64,000 nucleotides of DNA from Penicillium oxalicum (taxonomy: Eukaryota; Ascomycota; Eurotiomycetes; Eurotiales; Aspergillaceae): the NCBI RefSeq assembly GCF_001723175.1, contig NC_064655.1, positions 1,612,001-1,676,000 on the forward strand, given 5' to 3'. Positions 22,759 to 36,408 of the stretch are shown in pieces. Below the pieces are notes generated by a model, which saw only the letters and a program-made list of their open reading frames with translations, ran no database searches and had not been told where the DNA came from. The first letter of the stretch is position 1, and the number at the start of each line of letters is the position of its first letter. A program made the position numbers and the translations under genes.

Positions 22759-23326
22759 AGTTACATGGCTGCTTTGGTGTCTCAATCAACCTGTGGATGA
22801 CTCAGGATGCAAATGCCTGCATGGGGAGTCATCATCTCCATATCTCCTCACTGATCTAGTGATTTGACGTTGATTTTCATTAATTGGGATGTCACACTGT
22901 ACTCTAGCAACAGCACGAGCTGGCAAAATCTATGTTACATGTACTTATACATCAAGTCAATACACCCCTCGAATTTCTCATTCCAAATGGGTCTCCATTC
23001 GATTTCATTTTATGTTTTTGGTTTGATTTTCTTCTCGGAAGTCTGGTGTTTTAATATCAGGCTGCAATCTTTCCATCTCATTACCTGGGAGATACGCTAG
23101 ATGCCATAAGTTGGATATGGTCTGAGAAATCAATCGTAGTCACGAGGATACTTAGTGTAATTTTGCAAAGAGATGGCATACATCCATTGTCTCATTCGTA
23201 TATTCAACCCCCCTCCTTCCTGTTCATGTCTCATTAAGAAAAAAAAATGCAAATAATCCTGTCCATCGAGTCCAAATACTCTCCCACACTCGAACCAGAA
23301 AGCACGTCCATTTGAAATGAGGTTCG
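22759..23326. other. Convergent 3' spacer
   Basis: AT-rich spacer between two convergent genes, expected to hold both 3' UTRs and polyadenylation sites. No gene or repeat is supported. Confidence 0.75.
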
Positions 23327-23829
23327 TTAATATTCCCTCCAGATATCAGCAACATAGGCCTCAGTCAACCTCTCATCATTCCCATACTTGTCCTGCCACT
23401 GCACGAAGCCACCTTCTAACACATAAACCTCCTGCTTCTTGCATTCTTCCTCTCCCAGAATACGCTCACGTTCTCGCAGGTAGCGAAGAGCTGCAGACGG
23501 GCCACGCTGCTGGCTGAGAGCACAGTGGAAGACTACCGTGTCCATGTCCTTGAGAGTGCGAAGAAGTTCGGGCAGACGCACGTCTAGGCTGGAGCTGGGT
23601 ACCCACGTTGAGGACTTGATGTGTCCACCAATATGATCTGGGAAAACAAAATATTTCAACGTTTAGAATTTGATGGTTAAATTCTATTATTACATGCTTG
23701 TTGAAGAGACTCACCCGAGTCTCGAACATCCACGATTGCTAGTTTGTCGGCTGAAATGCCTTTAAGGAGGAGTGCCGAGAGAGCATCGCGGTTCATGCGT
23801 GGTAGAGTTGCGATTGAGATGGAAGACAT
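23327..23829 (-). CDS. Rhodanese/Cdc25-like protein phosphatase (Ibp1/Ych1 type)
   Basis: Exons 23829-23715 and 23637-23327 give 141 aa, a complete single rhodanese-fold domain. It has LAIVDVRDSDHIGGHIKSS, the family substrate-entry strand, then VVFHCALSQQRGPSAA. The active-site loop is HC-x5-R, with Cys77 and Arg83, the form found in Cdc25-like phosphatases and arsenate reductases rather than sulfurtransferases. Fission yeast Ibp1 and yeast Ych1/Arr2 are the closest types by motif and size. Arsenate reduction or protein dephosphorylation are both possible; the loop alone does not decide. A more upstream in-frame ATG (23955) adds a Lys/Glu-rich stretch and is less likely. Confidence 0.88.
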
Positions 23830-24187
23830 TGCTTTGAGTCTCAAGGCCTTGTAGGTTTTCTCTTTCTTTTCCTCTTTTTTTTCCTTCGCCTCCACTCGAT
23901 CTGTTGACGAGATGGCCTGTTGATGATCAGGTATTCTTGTACAATGGGCACCCATCCACCACTGCAGGAGCTGGACCTATGCATGTTCACGTGATCTCTA
24001 ATTTCTCCCGATTTTCGCAGAGCATCGCAGCCGCTCCGCACGTCTGCATATCTGAGCGCGGTCCAATCTTTCCGGGCTTTTTCCAACCCTCCCAAGGTTG
24101 CCCTTTTTTCTTCTTTGATCCCTTCAATTGGACGGATCCTCTACGAACTTGATTGCTGCTTTCTTTCTCTCATCCTTCAAAGGAACT
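23830..24187. promoter_or_regulatory. Bidirectional promoter with TCACGTGA, phosphatase / mrp21
   Basis: A 358-bp spacer separates divergent start codons. The perfect palindrome TCACGTGA sits at 23987-23994, 194 bp from the mrp21 start and about 158 bp from the phosphatase start. A T-rich tract (about 24107-24123) lies before mrp21. Confidence 0.5.
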
Positions 24188-24937
24188 ATGGACACCCGTC
24201 TCCTGGCACGCGGCCTCCGCGCCCGGCCATCGCCATGGCTCCTCAATGCTCGCCAGCAACAGCAGCCTTTTTTCCTCACGACCCTCCGCTACAACTCCTC
24301 AAATCCCTCGTCACAGACTACTACTTCTTCTACCTCTACTGCTTCTTCATCCTCTTCCTCTTCTCCCTCTACTGCTACGTCTGCCCCTTCTTCCTCGTCC
24401 TCGACTGGCCCCTCCTCCTCCGAACAATCCACTCCGCAAACAACACCCGCACCGGTCGAAGAACAACAACCTTCCTCCAAGCCTCAACCCACCAAGACCG
24501 TCGCCTCCGACTTTGACGAGATCCTCAACAAGCTCGACCTCGGCAACCGCAGCATCCTCAATTCCAAGGGTGAACCTCGCCGCATCTTCTCCGACGCCGT
24601 CTCCCGCTCCGTCGGCGGCGTCGGCTCGCAGGCCTTCAAGGACCGTGCCGCTCAGCAGCTCGCTTCTCGCAAATTGGAATTGAAGCTGGGACCGACACTG
24701 GGTCGCCAGGTCCACGTTGAGCCGGAGCGCGGTCTGGATCTGCCTGCTGCTATTCGTCAGCTGGAGATTACTTGCAGCACGAATAAGATCAAGTCGGATG
24801 CGCATGAGCAAAAGTTCCACAAGCGCAAGGGTGCGCTGCGGAAGGAGTTGCGCCGGACGAGGTGGAGGAAGCTTTTCCGTTTCTCGTTCCAGGAGACTGT
24901 GAAGAAGATCCAGCGTATGCAAGCGCAGGGCTGGTAA
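24188..24937 (+). CDS. mrp21: Mitochondrial small-subunit ribosomal protein bS21m (Mrp21)
   Basis: Component of the mitoribosomal small subunit. Single exon, 249 aa. Residues 1-35 look like a matrix presequence (MDTRLLARGLRARPSPW). Residues about 38-105 are an extreme Ser/Thr/Pro-rich low-complexity spacer. DFDEILNKLDLGNRS follows. The S21 domain occupies about 180-245, with RQVHVEPERGLDLPAAIRQL, NKIKSDAHEQKFHKRKGALR and RRTRWRKLFRFSF. The start used is the second in-frame ATG; the first (24128) would add 20 residues that would bury the presequence. Confidence 0.9.
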   Translation: MDTRLLARGLRARPSPWLLNARQQQQPFFLTTLRYNSSNPSSQTTTSSTSTASSSSSSSPSTATSAPSSSSSTGPSSSEQSTPQTTPAPVEEQQPSSKPQPTKTVASDFDEILNKLDLGNRSILNSKGEPRRIFSDAVSRSVGGVGSQAFKDRAAQQLASRKLELKLGPTLGRQVHVEPERGLDLPAAIRQLEITCSTNKIKSDAHEQKFHKRKGALRKELRRTRWRKLFRFSFQETVKKIQRMQAQGW

Positions 24938-25403
24938 ACTTTTTTTTCTAGTCTTTGGAGGAATTGGCCTGTTGTCGAATGAAATTCTATTTGGTATTTG
25001 GTCGAGAGGGAAGGAGAAGGGGGAGGGGGCCTGTTGTGGGACTTCTCGCTCTGTGAGAACTCGTGTATAGTTGGAGATTGAATGAGGTTTTTTTTTGGAA
25101 GGGTTGAGCCTCGCATTTGTTTTTTCTTTTCTTTTTTATATGCAGGCTGTTGCCTCGTGACCAAAATCTGTACAACTATCTACTTTTTATGGAGCTTTTC
25201 TTTGATTTTCCCCCCCTCCTTCTCTTGCCATTTATTCGTCTATTTGCATGAATTTGGATCGAGACATCCTGTCATTTTGAGTTTTGGACATATACCCTTG
25301 CTTTGATGCCCGTGAGGTATCCGAGCAAAGTTGGGTAACCCACCACATATATACAACTGCATCCAGCCACCTCGGGAGCGTTTCGCTCACGCCAACTCAA
25401 TAC
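24938..25403. other. Convergent 3' spacer
   Basis: T-rich 466-bp spacer between mrp21 and the convergent membrane-protein gene; expected to hold both 3' UTRs. No further feature is supported. Confidence 0.75.
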
Positions 25404-26738
25404 TTAATCTCTCTTTCCGGTGGTGAAGCCTCCATACCCGGAGCCGCCTCCGCCACCACTGGTCACAACACCATTTGACGGGCCAGGAGAGTATCCTCCG
25501 TATCCATTGATCCGTCCACCATTGCCATAAGTCACGCCAGCTACCTTTCCTTTGGTCATTGGAGCTCCGAGAATTCCATCTCCTCGCCATCCTGAACGAC
25601 CACGCAGCCGATTTCCATTGCGCTCCCAGTAGAGCGCCAGCATAGCACCCACCGAGGCAGCGAGGACGAAGAAGAACATGCGCGAGAAGATCGACCCCAC
25701 CGTAGAGCTACTGGATCCAGAACTGTTAGACTCCACGAAGGATTTTGAAACCGGGCGCTCTGGCCACCCAATTCCCGCGCCTCCTTCAATCCACGCAATG
25801 TGGAAGGAGAATGTAAGCGGCTCGCCACGCACCACCTTCGTCCCATGTCCCGCGGTCCAAGGCTCACGCGCAGCTTGGGCAATCGCCACCGCCTCCTCGT
25901 CCTTGTTGAGGGCAGCCTTTTTCGAGGCTTCCTCAAACTCGGGTGTGGAGTATGCCGTGCCCGCTACTGCGTAACCGGGCTGGCCCGATTGAGCATGCTT
26001 CTTGCCCTTGGCCGATGGTGCAGCAGGGTCCGAGGGAATGTTGTGCATCAGCATGTTCATGTCCGTCCAGATGTGCAGATGGCTAAGCTGCAGTGTTCCC
26101 TGTAAGGCAATGGTGACGGGCGTGAAAGGCGGGCCGTTCTCTTTCAGCACAGCGAGCGAGTTGGCCTCGCTGGATTCAGTGTCGGAGTTGGTATGGTCCT
26201 TGGGCGCGGTGTTCGATGATCTCAGAGGACCGGTGGGCACACGGCAGTTCATGGGCACGTCGGAATGGACGTAGAATTCCAGCAAGTGGTATAGCGAGTC
26301 GGTCAGGGAGGAGATCGTGCATGTGATGGTTTCAGACACCCCGTAATGTATGGACAATGGTCGCGAGGTCTCGCTGCAGGTCACGAATGGAACCCATTGT
26401 AGCTTTCCCAAATCATCGGTTATCTAATACTCGTGGTCAGTTTGGGGGGGGGGGGGGGGGTCTCGTGAGGCGGTCTTCTTCAGGAGTCGGTCGGTGCGTA
26501 CATGCTCGCCGTCTCTGTTCTTGCAACGTTAGAATTAGGTCCTTTAGTGAATGGAGGATTGCAGGGGGAGACATAGAAGCCAGGTCTGGACTTACGCCGT
26601 TCGATTAAGACATGATACTGGAATTTCGTCACCAAGTCGGTATCCCTCTCCAAAGGTGGCACTAGGTCTCCCCGCGATTGACCCTGTAGACAGGAGTGCA
26701 ACCGAAACGGAGAGCAACGTCACCCTGGATGGAACCAT
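25404..26738 (-). CDS. Unrecognised type I membrane protein of the secretory pathway
   Basis: Exons 26738-26596, 26514-26502 and 25404-26423 (minus strand) give 391 aa. Exon 2 is a 13-bp micro-exon; phases 2 and 0 fit exactly and restore the frame into LGKLQWVPFVTCSETSRPL. The N-terminus (MVPSRVTLLSVSVALLSTGS) is a clear signal peptide. The luminal part has several Cys (VSCLNRT, FVTCSE, ITCTISS, MNCRVP), two conserved-looking beta segments (SHLHIWTDMNMLMHN and LTFSFHIAWIEGG) and a charged Ala/Lys helix near 216-240. One membrane segment lies at about 301-318 (FFFVLAASVGAMLALYW), and the cytosolic tail is Gly/Tyr-rich (GGRINGYGGYS). I do not recognise the family. Gene structure is fairly sure; function is unknown. 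Confidence 0.72.
26444..26460. repeat. Poly(G)17 tract inside an intron
   Basis: Seventeen consecutive G on the plus strand (C on the coding strand) lie within intron 2 (26501-26424) of the membrane-protein gene, about 20 bp before its acceptor. The C-run may act as the pyrimidine tract. Its length may be an assembly or slippage artefact. Confidence 0.9.
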
Positions 26739-27214
26739 TATACCTCGCCACGAATCGGCTACCACGCGAGGTATTGAAGAACTTTTTTTTCCAATTCAAT
26801 GCGCGAGCGCTGCTTCGCAGTGAGCGAGTTGAACAGGAGACGAACCAGCGGCGTGCGGAGCAGACACGGAGATCTTTCTGCCCGCCGCACTCCTCAAGGC
26901 GGAGTCTCGGACTCGACACATTCAGTCCGCAGTGAAGGTTGGCTGGAACAGCGGAACCGCTTCATTATGCCCGCGAGCTATCAACAACAAGACGTGACTT
27001 GCGTTCTTACATAAATTACGACATACTAGACAAATTGCAGACTGCCAACCAGTTGGATGAGAATTCGTTTATTGTCCCCTCAAGAAATCGGGATAATCAT
27101 TCGGATTAATGAATAAGAGATTAAAATGCAGAATCATTCGTTGCTCGTCAGAAGCTGCTTGGCATCATTCAGAATGGCTCGACGCAAGCTTCAATTTTAC
27201 GATCGATGAGTCCT
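26739..27214. other. Spacer between pgiA and membrane-protein gene
   Basis: 476 bp between tandem minus-strand genes: pgiA 3' UTR plus the promoter of the membrane-protein gene. Nothing further is supported. Confidence 0.7.
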
Positions 27215-28955
<1,741 letters not shown>

Positions 28956-31026
28956 GATGACACTAGTATGGGATCTACCAGATTTTCGGAGCACACCGGG
29001 TTAGCGCGGGGTTGCCCACGTACAGGCCAAACAGACGTCAATTGTCCGCGGGCATGGAGGGGTCGTGAAGAAACCTACATGACAGAAAACGGGGAGGGGT
29101 ATCACAGCAATTCTTTTTTGGGACTGAATTCAGACGGATTGGAGGGGTATTTGAAGGAGGAAGAGGGGAGAGAAGACGGAAAGAGGGCAGCGATGGAAAT
29201 GGAAAGGGCCGGTGTGTTGAGGTCCGACGAGAGGGGCGTGGGGCCCGATAGCATCATCATCATCATTGCCGCATGGTCCTGCCCATCCAGCGCTGGTCCA
29301 GAGCGGGCCGGCTTTGCTCATCAGCTTTTTTGCAAACCTCCGACGGTGGACCTGACCGTACCAGGCCACCAAGTTTGAACTGCCGTGTGACAGAAAAGTG
29401 GAATTGACTTTGGTTTTTTTTTTCCCGTCTTTTCAGAGGCATTTCTTCCGGCTAATACTCTGGTGCTGGGTCGGTCCCGCCGTTTGGAGGGTCAGCCTAC
29501 TATTTAGCCGTGAACAGTCAACCGAACTATACTACACCACTCTACCTGGTGGACTAGTAGACCGGTAGCCAATCTGGTTAAACGTGACTCAGGCCTGCGA
29601 CCTCTTTGACGATAGGAGCTTTCCTAAGAGAAACACGTTGGGTAAGGGACAAGCCATGGTTTGCCAAACACTTGAGTCGGGTCAATACCTGCCTACTAGT
29701 AGGTCATGTTTGTGGTTGCCAGAGCAGGTAAGAGTAAGTACTAGATCAGGTACAGTTTTCCTAGGTAGAAACGACTTGCCGACTTGAGACTTCCTATGTA
29801 GTCTCGGTTGCAACGCGCTTCATTCGAATTGCAGGACTGGGCTCTGTAGTACGCCCTCCTTCTTTTCCAAATTAGACCAGGCTTGTCTCAACGCCGACCG
29901 GACTCTTGAACCAGGACGGCCTATGACTGGGTGTGGTGTTTCACTGTACCAATCCGTATACCGGCTGCGTATACTCGTCCACCTTTGCCTAACGGTCCTG
30001 CACCGTCCTGACTACGCGACTGAATATTCTTGTTTTGCATACTCATCCAACGTTGTGGTCTCGAATGGCGACCCACGGCGCTCTTCGGGCCCAGCCTGTC
30101 CGGTGACTTGGTCATTTTCGGATTCATGCTGAGTACAGATTACCCATGGTTGACTACGCGCACCGTAAGCGATTTGTGCACAACTGAAGCAATCTACAGT
30201 ACACGAGGTAGAAATCTATTCAGTACATTGAGAATGACCAGCTACACTATACATAGATAATTTCAGGTGGGCATGAATAGGAAAGCTTCTACCGACCGAA
30301 ACTGGTCACCTCATGATTGATGGCGCAGGCCTGATCTCCAGGGAGGCGTGGCTTAGGTGGTTCAAATTGATTCAATAGATGGATGTCCAGGGCTGGACTT
30401 CCGTTTCGTCCCATCTCTAGTGGATTCCCACCTGCCGTGCCCAGATCCATCCATTTGTAGGTAATGGAACTTGATCTATTCATCAAGCTAATTGGCCTTC
30501 CACTTGGATATATATCTCTCCGGGGTATTGGAGCCTCCAGACAGCGGATCCCGTCTCGGAGCCCTACCACCTAGCATTGGGTATATCCATCGTGCAGTTG
30601 GTCTAGCAAAAGAAGGAACAAAATCGTCCACTCCTTCCAGCCAGGTTGATCCTAATAGATAATTGTAAAGTTGGAATTGAATCCCCAGCTATGACTAATG
30701 TAAAAGACCTTCAATATAGATCTTAAGAGTAGGTCTCATCATACCAGCTCTCTGCAAAAAATGTTGATTCTGCCCGTCGTTGGCTCCGCCCAAGAGCCCC
30801 GGAGGCCGCCAGTTGCCAAGAGACCGCGCACGGCCATCGCAGTTAATGCATCAAATCCGCCGCTGGCAACTTTCTTCGATCTGCACGCGCTGGGACCAAC
30901 GCACTCTTTTATCTCGCCATTAAAACTTCCACGAAGCCCTCTCAGAGCCCTACAATTATCTTGACATATACGGACTCACTCAACATCGAGTATCAGACTG
31001 CCCGTCGCGGCAACAGCACCTTCGCG
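28956..31026. other. 2.1-kb intergenic region, pgiA and RBM25-like promoters
   Basis: The divergent promoters of pgiA and the RBM25-like gene lie at its ends. Near pgiA there is purine-rich sequence (29130-29220) and a (CAT)5 run at 29252-29266. The centre (29.4-30.7 kb) has short CTAG-containing palindromic words (ACTAGTAGGT, CCTAGGTAG) but no coding region. No RNA gene was found. Confidence 0.65.
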
Positions 31027-33585
31027 ATGTACAATCCTTATCAGCGTGAGTTTGCGCCTCTCGACGCCCGTTGGTGCTTCTTTTGATCAATCGCGGAAAT
31101 GTGAACAGACATGCTAACTGTTTTCATCAGCCCCAGGCATGTATGGGAGAGCTCCCGACTACGGAGCTTACCCAGGTGCGCCCCAGGCATGGGTACGTGA
31201 GCACCGAAACCTTTCTCCGTCAAGACCTCGAGCTCGATGACTGACCAGCTACAGCACCTCCTCCAGGTGTGGCCGCACCGGGAACGGCCGCACCTCCGGG
31301 AATGCAACAGAACAACCAGCAGCCTGGTCGCCCCGGTGGGTTTCCGGCCAATTTCCAACCCCCTCCGAACATGCCCAATATCAACTTTTCCGCACCCGTG
31401 ATCCGCCTGGGCACCTCCGGTCCCTCCAAGTCAGCTGCCCCCGAGACAGGTCGCGAGCGAGGGTCTGATGGACCGAGCCGTCGCCCGGGTCTGGGGTCGT
31501 CAAATACGGACGATCGACGCCACCATGGCCGCGATTCTATGATGCAACTACAGCCGCCGACCCGCGATGAAATTGTGCGCACGCTGTTTGTCGGAGGGAT
31601 CACCGAGGGTGCCGGCGGGGATGAGGGAATTGAGCGTATCTTGCGGTCCGCTGGAAATCTACGTCGCTGGATTCGAGCCACGGATGCGGACGAGAAGCCT
31701 TGCCGCTTCGGGTTTGCAGAGTTTGAAGATCCTGAAAGCCTGGAGGTGGCCGTGGAGGTGTTGAAGGACATTGAAGTCCCTGTCAAGCGCCAATCACCCC
31801 TTACGGACGGTGAGGAGGAGCGGGAGGTGGAAAAGAGCACTCTTCTGGTACGATGATTCCGAAAACGAGCGATGTTATGAAGATCTAGTGACTAACTCTG
31901 CTACTAGGTTGTTGTGGATGAGAGTACCATGACCTATCTGGAGCAGTTTGGTGTCACCCGTGGTGAAAGAGATCCAAAAGAGCTTCAGGCTCGCTTCGAT
32001 ACGGCCCGTGAAAATCTCAAAAATGTGTTGTCGGAGCTTTCACACCCAGTTACCCCTCCGCAGAAGGAAGAGGTGTCAGGTGTCGATAAAGAAGGCGATG
32101 TTGAGATGAAGGACGGGGAAGTTGCCAAGGACGGAGAAGTTGTGACAATCCCCATCACTGTCGAAGATGAATTAGCCGACATTCCTCCCGAGATGCGCGA
32201 GAACGTGGCCAAGGAGATTGCGGCCTTCCGCGAGCGCAGTAATCGTCGGGACATTGAACGATTGAAACGGGAGGAAGAAATCGAGTCTATGGAACGTGCT
32301 CGTCACTCTGGCTCGCGGGTTAGTCGTCTTGGTTCGCCCCCCTCCTCGGCTCCCAGTGGGCCAGCAGGTGGTGCAAACGGCATTCCACTGGGGCCTCGCG
32401 GTGACCGCAATGTTTCTGGTGCGCCCTCTGGACCAAAAGGCTTCGGTGTTCAGATCCCCAAGGATTATCAAAAGGGTGTGTCATTTGTAAATGGGGGCGG
32501 CATGAATGGATCTCAAGCTCACCTGGACCGGGAGGACGAGGACACTGATGCAAGCGATGAAGAGCTTGAGCGTCGTCGCCAGGCCAAGCGTAGCGCTGAG
32601 CAGGAAAAACAGTTCTTGGATCAGGAGCGCCGCTGGTTGAACCGAGAGCGAAGCCGAACGGCTGCCCTGGAGCGTGAGAAGAAGCGAGACAAGGAAGAAG
32701 ATGGAAAACTGCAAGCGGCGCACGACGAGATGGAGAAGCGCTTGATGGAGTGGGATGATAACGTGGAGGCCAGCCGCAAGGCAAGCGAGTACTACGCTGA
32801 CCGCGGTGCCTGGCTACGAAGCCGTGCTGCCTTCCGCGCTCGTGAGGTCAGCATGGACGAGGCCGATCGCGCCGCAGAGGCACGTGAGCAAGCCCAGTCT
32901 GCCAAACGCGAGGAACAGGCACGCGGGATGGCAGATGAATTCCTCGCCAAACAAGCCGAGGAACTGGAGGCTCGGGCCCAGGCGCCAGCGCCTCAGGAAG
33001 AGGAGCCCCAACGATTCAAGCTTTCCCTTGGCGCTGCTGCCCAAAAGGCCCAGGCCGCCACCGGCCGTCGCACCGTTGCCGAAGTTGAAGGTCTACTGGA
33101 GGATGAGGAGGAGCCCGCCGGTACGACCCGCCGGCAGCTCATTCCGATCAAGTTCGACTCTGCCGCCGAAGCCGCCGGTCTCTCGGACGAGGAGCGTGCT
33201 CAAGCCGCGCGCCAACTGGCCGCCGAGATTCCTGCCGACAAGGAGGGTCTTTGGAAATGGGACATCAAGTGGGAATTCGTGGATGAGGCGATCATTGCCG
33301 ATCAGCTCAAGCCCTTTGTTGAGAAGAAGATTGTCGAGTATCTGGGAATCCAGGAACAGATGTTGGTGGATGTGGTTGAAGAGCACATTCGTAAACACGG
33401 CTCCCCTCAAGATCTGGTGGAGCAGTTGGAAATGGTACGTTGCCCTGTGCAGGCTCCCTACTGACTTGATGGCTAACGACGACTTTCTTTAGGCACTCGA
33501 CGAAGAGGCTGAGGTGCTGGTTCGCAAGCTTTGGCGCATGCTTATCTTCTTCTCCGAGAGTGAGAAGCGAGGACTGTCTGGATAG
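31027..33585 (+). CDS. RBM25-like splicing factor (RRM plus PWI)
   Basis: Nuclear RNA-binding protein of the RBM25 / yeast Snu71 type, linked to U1 snRNP and splice-site choice. Five exons, 31027-31045, 31131-31175, 31255-31847, 31908-33434 and 33493-33585, give 758 aa. A Pro/Gly/Gln-rich N-terminus is followed by an RRM at about 127-205 (RTLFVGGITEG, then CRFGFAEFEDPESLEVAVEV). The centre is a long charged helix rich in Glu/Arg (ERRRQAKRSAEQEKQFLDQE). The PWI domain at about 660-750 contains LWKWDIKWEFVDE and LVDVVEEHIRKHGSPQDL, and finishes across the last intron with EAEVLVRKLWRMLIFFSE. The intron 2 donor (GTGCGC at 31176) is weak but the only one that keeps frame, so the first 30 residues are less sure. 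Confidence 0.9.
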
Positions 33586-34407
33586 GTGAAGCTTGGCTGA
33601 GGCATTATATCACGGCTCTAAATGATATCACTCTGCAACGATCTGCAATCCTTCTTTCTCCTGTGCCTTTTGCATCTTGAATTTGACTAGACTCCCCTCA
33701 GCGGTTGTTACGACAATCTTGTGGTATCCTCCGGCCTCCGGCCTCATATCTTTCATCCGCTTTCTTAACCCTCGTCACACCCAAAATGGTGGAAGCATTC
33801 CATGTTCACGGCAAATGCTCTCTCTAGAGGATGGTAAATTTTCTGCTTAATCTTTCAGCACGAAACAATTATCCGCAGCGGGCACGTCACGCGGTCTCTG
33901 CAGAACCGCGAAGCAGCTCCGAATCTGCCGCTCACATTGCGACCGCATCTTGATTGGCGGAGTATCCTATTTCCCCGTGAATGGCTAATTTCCACCAACC
34001 AAAGTGCGTGGATCCCGGCGACGATGGAGGGGCGAGGGGAAAATGCGGGCAGCGCGGGGGTCACTGTCTCTCGATGGGCGTGTCAATCGGCGAGTATACG
34101 GGGGCCACCAGGTTGCAGTTTTTCCTGTTCTTCCGTAGAAGGCTTACTCGTGACCATTAGGTTTTTCAATTTCTCAATGCTATTAAATCCCGAAGATCCC
34201 TCGGTTTTGGTAGTTGACTTGATCTTTTCAATTAAATCCCTCTTCCCTTTTCGTCACGCATAGAGAGCATTTGGAGATACCCCCACTAGAGAGACTTTGC
34301 TCGGTCTTTCCGACTACTACATTACGGCTCCGATTTTCTTCAGCAATCGCTTGAGTACCTCTCGTTCATATTAAAGATCCCTTTTTTCCTCAATTCAATC
34401 TACCATC
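33586..34407. other. Intergenic region
   Basis: 3' UTR of the RBM25-like gene and promoter of the enolase-superfamily gene, with T-rich sequence just before the start at 34408. Nothing else is supported. Confidence 0.7.
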
Positions 34408-36044
34408 ATGGTCAAAATCACTGGGTTCACCACGCGGGACGTGAGGTTTCCGGTATGTTAGTTGTGGTCTTAGGCAGCGAGCTAATCTCACCCGAGAGAT
34501 CGACTGTATTTGTCGGAGGCCGGAGCCATCGCTGACTTTATCATCAATGACAGACCTCCCTCGATAAGACCGGCTCTGATGCCATGAACGCTGCCGGCGA
34601 CTACTCCGCCGCGTACTGCATCATTCACACAGATTCTGACTTCAAGGGTCATGGCATGGTAAGTCATGAATGAGTCGACTCCTTATTGAGGGTTTCGGAA
34701 AAGGAAAACACAAGAAGTAGCCAGGAATGCTAACATCAAGCCGTGACAACTAGACCTTCACCATCGGCCGTGGTAACGAGATTGTTTGCGCCGCCATTGC
34801 TCTCCTGGCTCCTCTCATCGAGGGTAAAGACTTGGATGAGCTCACTGCGGACTGGGGTAAGACTTGGCGCTACCTGGTCTCCGACAGTCAATTACGTTGG
34901 ATCGGACCCGAGAAAGGTGTCATTCACTTGGCTCTCGGGGCTGTGGTCAACGCTCTGTGGGACCTGTGGGCCAAGACCCTGGGCAAGCCAGTATGGCGCA
35001 TTGTCGCGGACATGACTCCCGAGGAGTTTGTGCGCTGCATTGACTTCCGCTATATCACCGACGCCATCACTCCTGAGGAAGCCCTGTCCATGTTGAAGGA
35101 GATCGAGGCGGGCAAGCAGGATCGGATCAAGGAGGCTGAGGCGAGTCAGGCGGTGCCTGCGTATACCACCAGTGCCGGCTGGTTGGGCTACAGCGAGGAG
35201 AAGCTGAAGAAGTTGCTTGAGGAGAGCGTTGCTCAAGGGTACAGACACTTCAAGCTGAAGGTGGGAGCAAACGTGGAGGATGATAAGCGTCGTCTCAAGA
35301 TTGCCCGCGAGGCTATCGGGTATGACAAGGGCAACATTTTGATGGTGGATGCCAACCAGGTATGAGAGGGATCTTCCAAGCTCTCAATATGGCTCCAGTA
35401 AATAAAGACTGACATACGGCTCTTGCATTTTTTTTGTATAGGTCTGGTCTGTCCCCGAGGCTATCACTTGGATGCAGGAGCTTGCTGAATTCAAGCCTTG
35501 GTTCATCGAGGAGCCCACCTCTCCCGACGACATTCTCGGCCACGCCGCCATCCGCAAAGCCCTCTCCAACACTCCCCACGGCGCGATCGGTGTCGCTACC
35601 GGAGAGATGTGCCAAAACCGTGTGATTTTCAAGCAACTCCTCCAAGCCGGTGCTCTCACCGTCCTCCAGCCCGATGCCTGCCGTGTTGGCGGTGTCAACG
35701 AAGTTCTTGCCATCCTCTTGCTGGCCCGCAAGTTTAACGTCCCCATTGTGCCTCACTCTGGAGGCGTCGGTCTTCCTGAGTACACGCAACACCTGAGCAC
35801 GATTGACTACGTCGTAGTCTCGGGCAAGAAGAGTGTCTTGGAGTACGTGGACCACTTGCACGAGCACTTTGTCCACCCTTCAAGCGTCAAGGACGGGTAC
35901 TACGTCACCCCTATGGAGCCCGGATACAGCGTGGAGATGAAGCCTGAAAGTATGGATGAGTTCTCCTTCCCCGGTGAGGAGGGTAAGAGTTGGTGGCGCT
36001 CACAGGAGGCTCGGACAATCTTGGATGGTCCTCGCGTTGTATAG
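34408..36044 (+). CDS. L-fuconate dehydratase-like enolase-superfamily enzyme (ENOSF1 type)
   Basis: Mandelate racemase/enolase-superfamily acid-sugar dehydratase, closest in layout to L-fuconate dehydratase and human ENOSF1. Exons 34408-34452, 34554-34658, 34754-35359 and 35442-36044, all phase 0, give 452 aa. The KxK base motif is in FKLKVG (Lys217, Lys219). Metal ligands are Asp249 (MVDANQ), Glu275 (FIEEPTSPDD) and Glu307 (ATGEMCQNR). The Asp-His pair is QPDAC (Asp330) and PHSGGVG (His357). Motifs AITPEEALSMLKE and TTSAGWLGYS match the fuconate dehydratase group. Substrate could also be a related aldonate such as L-galactonate or L-rhamnonate; the sequence alone does not settle it. No targeting peptide, so cytosolic. 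Confidence 0.88.
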
Positions 36045-36408
36045 ATGAGAGTGATGATTTCCACGTCTTTTATGTGTGTTCCTTCATGTCCATAGCTTTG
36101 CCACTTCAAAATTCAGATTTCTTTTTTTTTTTTTTTTTTAGATTCTTGAAAGCGTTGGTCTGTGTCGAAGAGAAACAGGAGACTTGACTATCTATATTTT
36201 AGCCAGTTCCAACATGCTCATTCCCTTGATCTTTTTTATCAATGCGTGTAGTAGTGGCCTCCTAACCAATCAGATGTAGCAATTCTTTCAAATCCCACGC
36301 ACGTGAGACTGCTCCGCTCCGCTGCTATCGGCGTTATCGGGCGACCATCGAATGATTAATATCCTCGCAGCGAGGAACAACCTTGAACGGACAGTCACAA
36401 TCCACATT
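36045..36408. promoter_or_regulatory. tim21 promoter with CCAAT and CACGTG
   Basis: A poly(T) run lies near 36123-36139 in the upstream gene's 3' region. CCAAT at 36266-36270 and CACGTG at 36300-36305 lie 143 and 109 bp before the tim21 start. CCAAT is the core for the fungal HAP/CBC complex and CACGTG for Cbf1-like factors; both are plausible for a mitochondrial biogenesis gene. Confidence 0.5.

Noticed and set aside
24153..24683. Pro/Leu/Arg-rich frame overlapping mrp21
   Set aside because: A frame-shifted reading of the Ser/Thr low-complexity region of mrp21.
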